A stretch of 64,000 bases of DNA, from the NCBI RefSeq assembly GCF_900188185.1, contig NZ_FZPA01000012.1, positions 62,770 to 126,769 of the forward strand, read 5' to 3'. Below the pieces are notes generated by a model that did no database searches, was not told where the DNA came from, and saw only the letters and a program-made list of their open reading frames with translations. Below, piece by piece: positions 34,161 through 43,121 of the stretch (position 1 is its first letter; every line of letters starts with the position of its first letter). The position numbers were made by a program, and so were the translations under genes. This DNA comes from Sphingopyxis indica. Lineage in GTDB: Bacteria; Pseudomonadota; Alphaproteobacteria; Sphingomonadales; Sphingomonadaceae.

Positions 34161-35087
34161 ATGTTTCGTGGGCGAAATAGCGTGATTATCGGCATAGCGG
34201 TCCTTCTGGGCATCTTTGTCGTATTCCTGACCAACGCCTATTTCAGCGGCATCGCAGAACGGCAACAACGCCAGGTCGAACAGCTCAAGCTGGTGCAGGT
34301 GCTGGTGGCCACGCAGCCGCTCGCCTTCGGCACCGTGCTGACGGCGCAGAACACGAAACTGGTCGGCTGGCCCGCCAGTTCGCTTCCGGCGGGGGTGTTC
34401 AGGACGTCGATCGGCGTCGTCGACAATCCGCGCGGCCCGCGCGTCGCGCTGCGGCCGATTGCGGTCGGCGAACCCATTCTTTCTTCGAAAATCAGCGGCA
34501 GCGATGGCCGCGCGAGCATTTCGGACCTGCTCCCCCAGGGCATGCGCGCCATCGCGGTGCGCGTCAACGATGTGACCGGCGTCGGGGGACTGGTGACGCC
34601 CGGCGACGTCGTCGACGTCCTGTTGACGCGGCAGATGGACGGCGACGGGGCGGGCCGCGACGACAAGACCACCGATATACTGCTCGAAAAGATCCGCGTG
34701 ATCGCGATCGACCAGCGCGCCGACGAGAGCAAGACCGAACCCAAGGTCGCGAAGACCGCGACGCTCGAGGTCGACCCCGTCAGCGCACAAAAGCTGGCAC
34801 TGGCACAATCCGTCGGCACGCTGTCGCTCGCGCTGCGCAACGTCACCAGCATCGAGGACGGTGCCAATATGACGATCACGCAAGGCGATCTCGGCAGCGG
34901 ATGGCGGTCACGGCGCGCCCAGTCGCCGGCTTTGGCCGATCTGCCGCCCGGATTTTATTCCGAAGCGCCGGCGCCGCGTGCCCACGCATCGCGCCCTTCG
35001 CTTCCGCCGCGTCCTTCCGGTCCGACCGTGGAAATCGTCCGTGGCACCAAGCCCACCGTTTATGAGGTCAAACGCCATGGCTCGTAA
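34161..35087 (+). CDS. cpaB: Flp pilus assembly protein CpaB (RcpC)
   Basis: 308 aa. One N-terminal transmembrane segment (about 8-26) precedes an SAF domain (LVATQPLAFGTVLTAQNTKLV, residues about 49-110) with IAVGEPILSSKIS, then GMRAIAVRVNDVTGVGGLVTPGDVVDVLL, which is diagnostic of CpaB/RcpC. It is periplasmic and helps stabilise or gate the CpaC secretin. The Pro/Arg-rich tail overlaps the cpaC start by 11 bases. A GGGGGATGAGAC ribosome site precedes the ATG. Confidence 0.94.
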   Translation: MFRGRNSVIIGIAVLLGIFVVFLTNAYFSGIAERQQRQVEQLKLVQVLVATQPLAFGTVLTAQNTKLVGWPASSLPAGVFRTSIGVVDNPRGPRVALRPIAVGEPILSSKISGSDGRASISDLLPQGMRAIAVRVNDVTGVGGLVTPGDVVDVLLTRQMDGDGAGRDDKTTDILLEKIRVIAIDQRADESKTEPKVAKTATLEVDPVSAQKLALAQSVGTLSLALRNVTSIEDGANMTITQGDLGSGWRSRRAQSPALADLPPGFYSEAPAPRAHASRPSLPPRPSGPTVEIVRGTKPTVYEVKRHGS

Positions 35088-36558
35088 TCACCACCGCATC
35101 CTGATGCGTATGCTGGCGGCGCCCCCGGCGCTCGCGCTGGCCACTCTGGCGCTGCCTGCTCAGGCTCAGTTCAACAGCGCCGCGAACGGCGTCCATGCCG
35201 GTCAGCTCGACGTGCCGCTGAACAAGAGTCAGACCGTCACGCTCGACCGTCCCTTTGCCCGTGCGATGATCGGGTCGGATGAAATCGCCGACATCATGCC
35301 GATCTCGGATCGGTCGGTCTATGTCCTTGGCAAGAAGATGGGGACGACCAGCCTGACAATCTTCGACAAGGGCGGGCGCGTCATCACCATCGTCGACGTC
35401 GCGGTCGGCCCCGATGTCGTGACGCTGCGCCGCCAGCTCGCCGAGCTGATGCCCGGCGAAAATGTCGACGCGCGCATCTCGAACGATGCCGTGGTCCTCT
35501 CGGGTGTGGTCAGCAATGCCGCGGCGGCACAGAATGCGGTCCAGATTGCGGGCACCTATGCGGGCGACAAGGTCGTCAACATGATGGGTATCGGGTCGAG
35601 CCAGCAGATCATGCTGGAGGTCCGCTTTTCCGAGATCAATCGCCAGAGCGGCAAGGAGATCGGCGTCCGGAGCTTCTTCCGCAACGAATCGGGCAGCTGG
35701 GACGGCGTGCTGGGCAATGGCGCACAGCTTGTTCCCGACCCCGACACGGGCGAAGGCGTGCTCCGTCTGGGGGCCATTACCGACAGCTTCGGCATCGTCC
35801 GGCACGCCTTCAGCATCGGCGGCCTCGATATTCTCGGCGTGCTCGACAGCCTCGAAAGCAAGGGTCTGGCCAAGACGCTTGCCGAACCGACTCTCGTCGC
35901 GCTCTCGGGCGAGCGGGCTTCGTTCCTGGCGGGCGGGGAATTCCCGATTCCGGTCGTGCAGAGCGGCTCGGGAACCGGCGGCAGCAACGGGGGAAGCCAG
36001 GGGATCTCGATCGAGTTCAAGCCGTTCGGCGTCAGCCTGGGCTTCACTCCGACGATTCTTGCCGACGGGGTCATCAATCTCGTGGTCGAGCCCGAGGTCA
36101 GTTCGATCGACCCCAGCGCCTCGATCGTGCTCAACGACATTACCATTCCCGGGCTGCAGACGCGGCGCGCTTCGACCACGCTCGAGCTGCGCGACGGCGA
36201 ATCCTTTGCGATCGCCGGGCTGATCCGACAGGATTTTTCGACGACGGTTCGCCAGGTGCCGCTGCTCGGCTCGATCCCGATCATCGGGTCGCTGTTCCGG
36301 TCGTCGGGGTTCAAACGCGGCGAAACCGAATTGCTGATCGTCGTCACGCCGCGGCTGGTGCAGCCGATCAAACCCGCGCAGGTCGCATTGCCGACCGACC
36401 GGGTCGGCGATCCGACCGAACTTGACCTCTTCCTTATGGGGCGCACCGATAACGCTGTGCCGCCGATTCCGCCGGTGCAGCAGCAGATGGACCCGGCGCC
36501 GAAACCGGCCGCTGCGCCCGCGCCGGCGCAAACGACGGGAGACGATTATGAATTTTAG
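35077..36558 (+). CDS. cpaC: Tad secretin CpaC (RcpA)
   Basis: 493 aa with a signal peptide (cleavage near ALPAQAQ, residue 29). The N-terminal pilus-associated BON/N0-like domain holds VPLNKSQTVTLDRPFARAMIG and the typical GKKMGTTSLTIFD. The secretin core has AEPTLVALSGERASFLAGGEFP and the C-terminal VPLLGSIPIIGSLFRS with ETELLIVVTPRLV. It forms the outer-membrane gate for the pilus. I use the ATG with GAGG nine bases upstream and not the longer 5' extension, which is out of frame with cpaB coding sense. The tail is Pro/Ala-rich. Confidence 0.96.
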   Translation: MARNHHRILMRMLAAPPALALATLALPAQAQFNSAANGVHAGQLDVPLNKSQTVTLDRPFARAMIGSDEIADIMPISDRSVYVLGKKMGTTSLTIFDKGGRVITIVDVAVGPDVVTLRRQLAELMPGENVDARISNDAVVLSGVVSNAAAAQNAVQIAGTYAGDKVVNMMGIGSSQQIMLEVRFSEINRQSGKEIGVRSFFRNESGSWDGVLGNGAQLVPDPDTGEGVLRLGAITDSFGIVRHAFSIGGLDILGVLDSLESKGLAKTLAEPTLVALSGERASFLAGGEFPIPVVQSGSGTGGSNGGSQGISIEFKPFGVSLGFTPTILADGVINLVVEPEVSSIDPSASIVLNDITIPGLQTRRASTTLELRDGESFAIAGLIRQDFSTTVRQVPLLGSIPIIGSLFRSSGFKRGETELLIVVTPRLVQPIKPAQVALPTDRVGDPTELDLFLMGRTDNAVPPIPPVQQQMDPAPKPAAAPAPAQTTGDDYEF

Positions 36559-36814
36559 GCGGCCATTGGCGGCGGGTGCCGCCCTTTCGCTGATCGCCGG
36601 CTGCACGCCGACCGACGTCACGCTTGGCAATGCCGTGCGGACGACGATGGCGGCACAGGTCGTCGACCCCGACCCGCAATATGACGATCCGATTCCAACC
36701 ACCGACGGCGCCAAGGCGGGAGCCGCGGTCGAGCGCTATCGAACCGACAGGGTCAAAAAGCCGGTCGGCATTCGAACGACGTCGGGGCAATCGGGCTCGG
36801 GTTCGCCAAAGTGA
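36548..36814 (+). CDS. Small lipoprotein in the position of CpaD
   Basis: 88 aa. MNFRRPLAAGAALSLIAGC is a lipoprotein signal with the lipobox IAGC, so the mature chain starts at C19 and has only about 70 residues. The remainder (DPDPQYDDPIPTTDGAKAG) is polar and has no domain I recognise. CpaD is usually about 200 aa, so this is either a short analogue or an unrelated pilotin-like protein. It overlaps cpaC by 11 bases, so it belongs to the operon and may help place the secretin. Confidence 0.75.
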   Translation: MNFRRPLAAGAALSLIAGCTPTDVTLGNAVRTTMAAQVVDPDPQYDDPIPTTDGAKAGAAVERYRTDRVKKPVGIRTTSGQSGSGSPK

Positions 36815-36841
36815 CGATGGAGCCGGTGGGGAGTTGGCATC

Positions 36842-38404
36842 ATGCGGAGGGTGCGATCGAAGCGATTGCTGAAGGATGAAAGCGGAGCGACGGCTGCGGT
36901 ATTCGGCCTGTCGCTCTTCGCCCTCGTCGCCATCGGCGGCCTCGGCTTCGATTATGCGCGCCTCGCGGGCATGGACAGCGAATTGCAGAATGCCGCCGAC
37001 CAGGCGGCGCTGGCGGGCGCCTCGCAGCTCGACGGGCAAAATGGCGCCTGTTTGCGGGCATCGGCGGCAGCGACGACTTTGGTCGCCAATCTGACGCTGC
37101 TGGCGAACGACGGCGACGGAACCGCGGTGACGCTGCCACCCGAACCCGATTGCGATGCGGCGGGCCAGATCCGCTTTTGGCAGGACAGGGAAAAGACGAC
37201 GGCCGCGACCGACGACGGCAACGCCCATTTCATCGAGGTCGAAATTGCGGCGCGCACAGCAAACTATGCCTTCACGCCGCTTGCAGGGGCCATGCGCGGC
37301 GATCTTGGCGCAATGGCGCTCGCGGGTCTCGGGTCCGCTATCTGCCGCGTTCCGCCGGTCATGTTCTGCAACCCGCTCGAAGCGATCGACCCCGATTTCA
37401 ACGTCGGAAGCTATGTCGGCAAGGGTATCCGGTTGATCGCCAACGACGGCGGCGCCAATTATGCCCCCGGCAATTTCGGCTATCTGGAAACCAACGCCGG
37501 CAACGGCGCGCAGGCGACGGCCGAGACGCTGGGCCGCGACGCGATTCCGGGCGATTGCGTCGCGGCCGACGGCGTTACCACCAAGCCCGGCGTGCAACTG
37601 TCGGTGCTTGACGCGCTCAACACGCGCTTCGACATCTATGCGGGCAATACGAATAATCCCTGTGGAACCGACGGCTCCCTGTGTACGCCTTCGGCCAATA
37701 CGCGCAAGGATGTTCTCCACCGGGGCAATCAGAACAATTGTTCCTATTCGACGGGCAATGGCGGTAACGGCTGGAAAGAGCCGGCCAATGCCTATCTGGC
37801 GCCCTCCGCCGCGGTTCCGATGACAGTCGCGCAGGCCGCTACGACGGCGCCCATGGGCTATCCGCGCGACATGTGTCACGCGATCAGCATCACGGGCAGT
37901 TGCGCCGATGGACGGATAGGCGACGGGAATTGGGATTATATGGCCTATTTCCGGACCAACTCCGCCAGCTATCCCACCGAACCGACAAGCGCCGACAGGA
38001 TCGCGTGGTTCGGAACGGATACGCCGACGCGCTATGACGTGTACAAATATGAAATGGCCAATTCGGCGACGCGCCTCGTCAACCAAAGTTCCAATGGCCT
38101 GACGGCGCGGAGCACGCCCTATTGCTCCAGCAGTTCGGGGGTCGTGCCCGGAACCACGACGCCGGATCGACGGGTTCTGACCGTCGCGGTCGTGAACTGC
38201 CAGGCGGAAGGCGTCGGCGGCAGGACGGCCGATGTGCATGTGACGAAATGGATCGACATGTTTCTGGTCGAGCCGTCACTCTCGCGAACCCGCACCGAAG
38301 CCAGCGACGTCTATGGCGAGATCATCGGGGAGACCGAACTCGGCGGCGGCGGCGGCACCAGCGGGAACACGGTGAGGCGTGACGTTCCCTATCTGATCGA
38401 ATGA
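36842..38404 (+). CDS. TadG-like pilus-assembly protein
   Basis: 520 aa. The start KDESGATAAVFGLSLFALVAIGG has the Tad/TadG-type N-terminal helix (TadE/G leader then transmembrane segment at about 17-36), followed by LAGMDSELQNAADQAALAGASQLDG, the conserved Tad domain. The rest is a large periplasmic region with paired cysteines (for example at CDAAG, CRVPPVMFCNP, CTPSANT), suggestive of disulfides. A GGGAG precedes it. TadG-like proteins are membrane or minor-pilin components of the Tad machine; the von Willebrand domain of classical TadG is not obvious. Confidence 0.83.
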   Translation: MRRVRSKRLLKDESGATAAVFGLSLFALVAIGGLGFDYARLAGMDSELQNAADQAALAGASQLDGQNGACLRASAAATTLVANLTLLANDGDGTAVTLPPEPDCDAAGQIRFWQDREKTTAATDDGNAHFIEVEIAARTANYAFTPLAGAMRGDLGAMALAGLGSAICRVPPVMFCNPLEAIDPDFNVGSYVGKGIRLIANDGGANYAPGNFGYLETNAGNGAQATAETLGRDAIPGDCVAADGVTTKPGVQLSVLDALNTRFDIYAGNTNNPCGTDGSLCTPSANTRKDVLHRGNQNNCSYSTGNGGNGWKEPANAYLAPSAAVPMTVAQAATTAPMGYPRDMCHAISITGSCADGRIGDGNWDYMAYFRTNSASYPTEPTSADRIAWFGTDTPTRYDVYKYEMANSATRLVNQSSNGLTARSTPYCSSSSGVVPGTTTPDRRVLTVAVVNCQAEGVGGRTADVHVTKWIDMFLVEPSLSRTRTEASDVYGEIIGETELGGGGGTSGNTVRRDVPYLIE

Positions 38405-38411
38405 CAAAGCC

Positions 38412-38921
38412 ATGCGGATAAACCGAACCCTGAAGTCGTGCAACGAAGCCGCCGCAGCGGCCGAATTGGCGCTGATCCTGCCCTTGTTGCTCACAATCCT
38501 GTTCGGCGGCTTCGAAGCAGGCGCGTATCTGTGGACCGAGCAAAAGGTGGTGAAAGCGGTTCGGGACGGCGCCCGATTTGCCGCGCGGCAACCGTTTTCG
38601 GCCTACAGCTGCGACAATCTCACCGACGCGACGATACTTGCGCAGGTCCAGAATCTGACCCGCACAGGCGAACTGAGCGGCGGGACACCCAAGATTGCGG
38701 GATGGGACGACAATAATCAGGTCACCGTCACCGTTCGATGCCTGCCGCGCGTGGATGACGAGTTCACGTCGAGCGGAGTCTATGCGACGCAGGCCGACGG
38801 ATCGCTCGACGTCACGGTCGCCGCAACCGTCAACTATCCGTCCCTGTTCGGAATACTCGGTTTCGACACCACGGGTGTGGTTGTCCGGGCGAGTTCCAAC
38901 GCCGCGGTGATGGGGACATGA
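38412..38921 (+). CDS. TadE-like pseudopilin
   Basis: 169 aa. The N-terminus NEAAAAAELALILPLLLTILFGGFEAG is the TadE pattern (basic leader, then helix with a glutamate at the fifth position after the cut site). A periplasmic domain with two cysteines follows. The stop overlaps the next start (ATGA). TadE is cleaved by the prepilin peptidase and takes part in pilus assembly. Confidence 0.87.
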   Translation: MRINRTLKSCNEAAAAAELALILPLLLTILFGGFEAGAYLWTEQKVVKAVRDGARFAARQPFSAYSCDNLTDATILAQVQNLTRTGELSGGTPKIAGWDDNNQVTVTVRCLPRVDDEFTSSGVYATQADGSLDVTVAATVNYPSLFGILGFDTTGVVVRASSNAAVMGT

Positions 38922-39523
38922 AGGCGCTTCGGCCCCTCCTCTGCGACGAACGGGGCGGCCCGGCGGCCGAGTTCGCGCTCATCCTGCCGCTGATCCTGCT
39001 CTTTCTCCTCGGGATCATCGACGTGGGTCGCTATGCGTGGGAGATCAACCGGGCCGAGAAGGCGACGCAGACCGGCGCGCGCTGGGCGGCGGCGACCGAC
39101 ATGATTGCGAGCGGCCTCTACGACTACAGCTTTGCCACGGGAGCGGAACTCATTCCGGCGGGAACCCCGGTGCCGGAGACGGCATTCCCGGGGATCAGCT
39201 GCACATCGACGAGCTGTACCTGCGCGGCCGCATGCAATTTCCCGACCGCGATGGACAATGGAGCCTTCACGAACCTAGTCGACCGGATGAACGACATCAT
39301 GCCGGGCATCGCGGCCGGCAACGTCGTCGTCGACTATCGCTATTCGGGGCTCGGTTTCGCCGGCGACCCCAATGGCCCGGACGTCGCCCCGATCATCTCG
39401 GTGCGCCTTCAGAACATGCAATTCGTCCCGATCACGCTGATCCTGTTCGGCGGTTCGATCGCTCTTCCCGACTTCAGCTATTCGCTGACGATGGAAGACG
39501 GCGACGGCGATTGGTCGAACTGA
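38918..39523 (+). CDS. TadE/TadF-like pseudopilin
   Basis: 201 aa. DERGGPAAEFALILPLILLFLLGIIDVGRYAWEIN is the TadE/TadF N-terminal helix; the cut site is near RGG|PAAEF. The periplasmic part has a cluster of cysteines (ISCTSTSCTCAAAC, residues about 93-106) that is unusual for the family and could form disulfides or bind metal. It is translationally coupled to the preceding gene. Confidence 0.85.
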   Translation: MKALRPLLCDERGGPAAEFALILPLILLFLLGIIDVGRYAWEINRAEKATQTGARWAAATDMIASGLYDYSFATGAELIPAGTPVPETAFPGISCTSTSCTCAAACNFPTAMDNGAFTNLVDRMNDIMPGIAAGNVVVDYRYSGLGFAGDPNGPDVAPIISVRLQNMQFVPITLILFGGSIALPDFSYSLTMEDGDGDWSN

Positions 39524-39535
39524 AAGGAACGATCG

Positions 39536-40729
39536 ATGGGAAAAAATGAAAATTTCGGCTCTCTTGAGGGAAATGGATCCTTGGATTTGGACGGCAAAAT
39601 CAAGCTCATCATTTCCGCGGACGAATTTTCCCGTTCGGCCATGTCGCAAAGCGATTATCCCGAACTGTCCGTCGGACTCGTCCTTCTCGATGCCGGCGAG
39701 CCGATCAGCGCGAACCAGATCGGCGACGCCGCGCTGCTGATCGTCGAATTGCGCGGCCACGACCCGCGTTCGATGCAGCGGTTGCAGGCGCTCCGCGCGC
39801 ACGCGCCAAAGCTGCCGCTGATCGTCGCCATGCGCGATGCGGATCTGGCCACGACGCGCGCGCTGATCCGCCAGGGCGTCGACGATGTGATCGCGCTTCC
39901 CATCGATCGGGCCGAGTTCGGCGACGCGGTTACCAACCTGCTCGCTTCCACGACGAAATCGCATGTGCCGGCGCCGCGGTTGGCGCCGATCATTGCCGTG
40001 GCGCAAAGTGTTGGCGGCATCGGCGCGACCACGGTCGCCACGCATATCGCTCATTATCTGGGGCAGAAGGGCGGAGCACGCGGCTGCTGCCTCGTCGATC
40101 TCGATTTGCAGTTCGGCAATGCGGCGTCCTATCTCGGGGCGACCGCGACGCTGACGATGGACGATCTCCTGCTTGCCGGTCAGCGCGTTGACGGCCAGTT
40201 GCTGCGAACCGTCGCCGCGAGCAATGCGGGCGGCGTCGCCGTCGTGGCGGCGCCCGAGCGGATCGCGCCGCTGGAATCGATCGATACGGACCAGTTGCTT
40301 CGCGTGTTGCAGGTCGCTCGCGAGGAATATGATCATGTCGTTCTCGACTTGCCGGGCAATTGGGCGAACTGGACACTCTCGGCGATCGACAAGGCCGATC
40401 TGATCCTGCTGGTCGTCGATCTGTCGATCGGGAGCCTGCGGCAGGCCCGGCGGCGTATTCAGCTTTTCGAGGAAACGGGAATCGAACGCTCGCGGATCGC
40501 GATCGTCGCCAATCGCGTCGAAAAGCGGCTTTTCCGGACCATCAGTGTCAAGGATGCCGAAGATGCGCTCCGCTACCCGATCCTCGCCACCGTTCATAGC
40601 GATTACCCGGTGGTCCAATCCGCGCACGATCAAGGCGTTCTTGTCGGGGATGTCGCGCGCAAGAATCGTGTTGCGATCGACCTCGCCGCGCTGGCCGACG
40701 CGATCGGTGACCGTTTGGACAGGAATTGA
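39536..40729 (+). CDS. cpaE: CpaE/TadZ-like pilus localisation ATPase homologue
   Basis: 397 aa. An N-terminal receiver-like domain (about 25-140) is followed by a MinD/ParA-like domain. The deviant Walker A reads SVGGIGATTVATHIA; the usual lysine of KGGxGKT is replaced by alanine, as in atypical TadZ/CpaE proteins. LVDLDLQFGNAASYLG and HVVLDLPGNW are the other conserved strands. It is thought to place the Tad machine at a cell pole. AAGGAA is eight bases before the ATG. Confidence 0.92.
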   Translation: MGKNENFGSLEGNGSLDLDGKIKLIISADEFSRSAMSQSDYPELSVGLVLLDAGEPISANQIGDAALLIVELRGHDPRSMQRLQALRAHAPKLPLIVAMRDADLATTRALIRQGVDDVIALPIDRAEFGDAVTNLLASTTKSHVPAPRLAPIIAVAQSVGGIGATTVATHIAHYLGQKGGARGCCLVDLDLQFGNAASYLGATATLTMDDLLLAGQRVDGQLLRTVAASNAGGVAVVAAPERIAPLESIDTDQLLRVLQVAREEYDHVVLDLPGNWANWTLSAIDKADLILLVVDLSIGSLRQARRRIQLFEETGIERSRIAIVANRVEKRLFRTISVKDAEDALRYPILATVHSDYPVVQSAHDQGVLVGDVARKNRVAIDLAALADAIGDRLDRN

Positions 40730-40731
40730 CC

Positions 40732-42117
40732 GTGGCAATGTGGCAGCTTCAAAAACAGAAGAGTTCGGGCGCCGTATCCGAACCGGCGCCCGAACCCGTC
40801 GAATTCGCCGCCGCGAGACATGGCGAGGTGCGGGATGATCGCCAGGCGGATCTGCTGTCGTTCAAGGTCCAGGTCCATCGCGAGCTGCTTGACGAAATCA
40901 ATCTCGCGCAGCTCGAAAAACTTTCGCGAGCACAGATCGACGCCGAAGCCGGCGAACTCATCGCGGACATCATCAAGCGTCACCGGATGGCGCTCAATGC
41001 CAATGAACGGCGGGCGATGGTATCCGATGTACTCGACGAACTGCTCGGACTAGGCCCCCTCGAACCCCTGCTGCAGGACGAAACGATCACCGATATTCTG
41101 GTCAACGGCCATGACATCGTGTTCATCGAGCGCATGGGGCTGCTGGAAAGAGTCGAAACGCGCTTCAAGGACGAGAAGCATCTCTTTCGCATCATCCAGA
41201 AGATTGCGAGCGCCGTCGGGCGACGCATCGACGAAGCCTCGCCTTTCGTCGATGCGCGTCTTGCGGACGGTTCGCGCGTCAACGCCGTGGTGCCGCCGCT
41301 CGCGATCGACGGATCGCTGCTGTCGATCCGAAAATTCGCGCGCATTCCTATCGACATGGCGAAGCTGATCGCGCTCGGCAGCATTCCGGCAGCCGTGGCC
41401 GAGGTTCTCGAAGGCGTCGTCCAGGCCCGTCGCAATATCCTGATTTCGGGCGGCACCGGGTCAGGAAAGACCACGCTGCTCAACGCGGTCTCCTCGTTCA
41501 TTGATGAGCGCGAGCGTATCGTCACGATCGAGGATTCGGCGGAATTGCAGCTGCAGCAGGAGCATGTGGCTCGCCTGGAAACGCGGCCGGCGAACATCGA
41601 AGGCCGGGGCGAAATATCGCAGCGCGACCTCGTCAAGAACGCGCTGCGCATGCGGCCCGACCGCATCATCGTCGGTGAGGTCCGCGCCGGCGAGGCCTTC
41701 GACATGCTTCAGGCCATGAACACGGGGCACGATGGATCGATGACGACGGTTCACGCCAACTCGGCGCGCGACGCCCTGTCGCGCATCGAGCAGATGATCG
41801 GGATGAGCGGCGTCGACATGCCGGCGCGCGCTGCGCGAGCTCAGATCGCCTCGGCGATCAATGTCGTCGTGCAGATCGGGCGCCTGTCCGATGGTCGGCG
41901 GCGATTGATGAGCCTCTCCGAAATCACGGGCATGGAAGGTGAGGTCGTCACCATGCAGGATATTTTCCGATTCCGCATGATGGGGCGCGACGCCGACAAT
42001 AATGTGCTCGGACAGTTTGAGGCGACAGGGATCAGGCCGAAGTTCCTCGATACCTTGTCGGCCTATGGCATTGACCTTCCGGCGGACTTGTTCCGCCCCG
42101 ACCGGAAGCTCGATTGA
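40732..42117 (+). CDS. cpaF: Tad secretion ATPase CpaF (TadA)
   Basis: 461 aa. The core has Walker A ISGGTGSGKTTLLNA, the Asp box IVTIEDSAELQL, Walker B PDRIIVGEVRAGEAFDML and the His box TTVHANS. This hexameric ATPase powers Flp pilus extension. The GTG start has AGGA seven bases upstream, while the later ATG (40738) is further from it and a TTG at 40726 lies within the cpaE stop. The gene starts two bases after cpaE. Confidence 0.96.
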   Translation: MAMWQLQKQKSSGAVSEPAPEPVEFAAARHGEVRDDRQADLLSFKVQVHRELLDEINLAQLEKLSRAQIDAEAGELIADIIKRHRMALNANERRAMVSDVLDELLGLGPLEPLLQDETITDILVNGHDIVFIERMGLLERVETRFKDEKHLFRIIQKIASAVGRRIDEASPFVDARLADGSRVNAVVPPLAIDGSLLSIRKFARIPIDMAKLIALGSIPAAVAEVLEGVVQARRNILISGGTGSGKTTLLNAVSSFIDERERIVTIEDSAELQLQQEHVARLETRPANIEGRGEISQRDLVKNALRMRPDRIIVGEVRAGEAFDMLQAMNTGHDGSMTTVHANSARDALSRIEQMIGMSGVDMPARAARAQIASAINVVVQIGRLSDGRRRLMSLSEITGMEGEVVTMQDIFRFRMMGRDADNNVLGQFEATGIRPKFLDTLSAYGIDLPADLFRPDRKLD

Positions 42118-42118
42118 C

Positions 42119-43120
42119 ATGGGCGACGCTGTCCTTCGCCTCGCGACGATGCTCGCACTGTTCGCCTTTGTGGTGCTGATAACGCAGTTTCTGGTCGGCC
42201 GGTTCGTCGAGCGCAGCGGCAAGCGGCGCGCCGTCAACAAACGACTTCGACTGATCGAATCGGGCGTTGACCGCGACATGGTCGTCGCGATGCTGCGCAA
42301 GGAGGTGCCGCGCGGGCTGGCAAGCGCGCCGCCCTGGCTATCAAGGTGGATGAAATCTTTCCGCCGCACGCTCAATGCCGCCAATATCAGGGCATCCGAA
42401 CTGCAGGTCGCCGCCTATATGGCGGTTGGTGCCGCCGCCGTGGCCTGCCTGATCATCGTGGGAGCGGCCCTTTCGGGCTTTCAGATCACGCTGGGGGTGG
42501 TCCAGCTCGCGTTCGCCATAGCCGTCGTTCTGGCGTTTCTTCTCCCGTGGATGGTCATCGGCAGGCTGGCCGATGCCCGACGACGGCGCATGGAAAGCCA
42601 GTTTCCGATCGCATTGGACATTTTCGTCCGGGGTCTGCGTTCAGGCCATCCTATTCCGACCGCGCTTCAACTGCTCACCGAAGAAATGGACGATCCGGTC
42701 GGATCGGAATTCGGGATCGTAAGCGACGAAATCGCCTTTGGTCTGGATCTCCGCGAAGCCTTGGCGCGCATGGCGGAGCGCTGGGGGCTGCCCGACATTC
42801 ACATGTTCGTCGTTTCGGTTTCGGTGCAGATGGAGACCGGCGGAAATCTTGCCGAAATCCTCGAAAACCTCAGCAAAGTCATCCGCGAGCGTGCGAGCAT
42901 GTTCATGAAGGTGCGGGCGCTCAGTTCCGAAGGACGCATGACCGCGATCATCCTGACTGCCCTGCCGATCCTGGCATTCGCCGGGCTCTTTCTTACCAAT
43001 CCCGGCTTCTACCTGGAAGTGGCGACCGATCCGATCTTCTTCATCGGCTTTGGCGGTTTGATTCTTCTGTATGTGATCGGCTTCGTCTCGATCCGGCATA
43101 TGATCGACCTGAAGGTTTGA
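42119..43120 (+). CDS. tadB: Inner-membrane platform protein TadB
   Basis: 333 aa. Two N-terminal helices, then a T2SSF domain (MESQFPIALDIFVRGLRSGHPIPTALQLL, EMDDPVGSEFGIVSDEIAFGLDLREAL, VSVQMETGGNLAEILENLSKVIRER) and C-terminal helices. It begins one base after cpaF, and the longer ORF that starts inside cpaF is not the real start. With TadC it forms the platform under the CpaF ATPase. Confidence 0.94.
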   Translation: MGDAVLRLATMLALFAFVVLITQFLVGRFVERSGKRRAVNKRLRLIESGVDRDMVVAMLRKEVPRGLASAPPWLSRWMKSFRRTLNAANIRASELQVAAYMAVGAAAVACLIIVGAALSGFQITLGVVQLAFAIAVVLAFLLPWMVIGRLADARRRRMESQFPIALDIFVRGLRSGHPIPTALQLLTEEMDDPVGSEFGIVSDEIAFGLDLREALARMAERWGLPDIHMFVVSVSVQMETGGNLAEILENLSKVIRERASMFMKVRALSSEGRMTAIILTALPILAFAGLFLTNPGFYLEVATDPIFFIGFGGLILLYVIGFVSIRHMIDLKV

Positions 43121-43121
43121 T

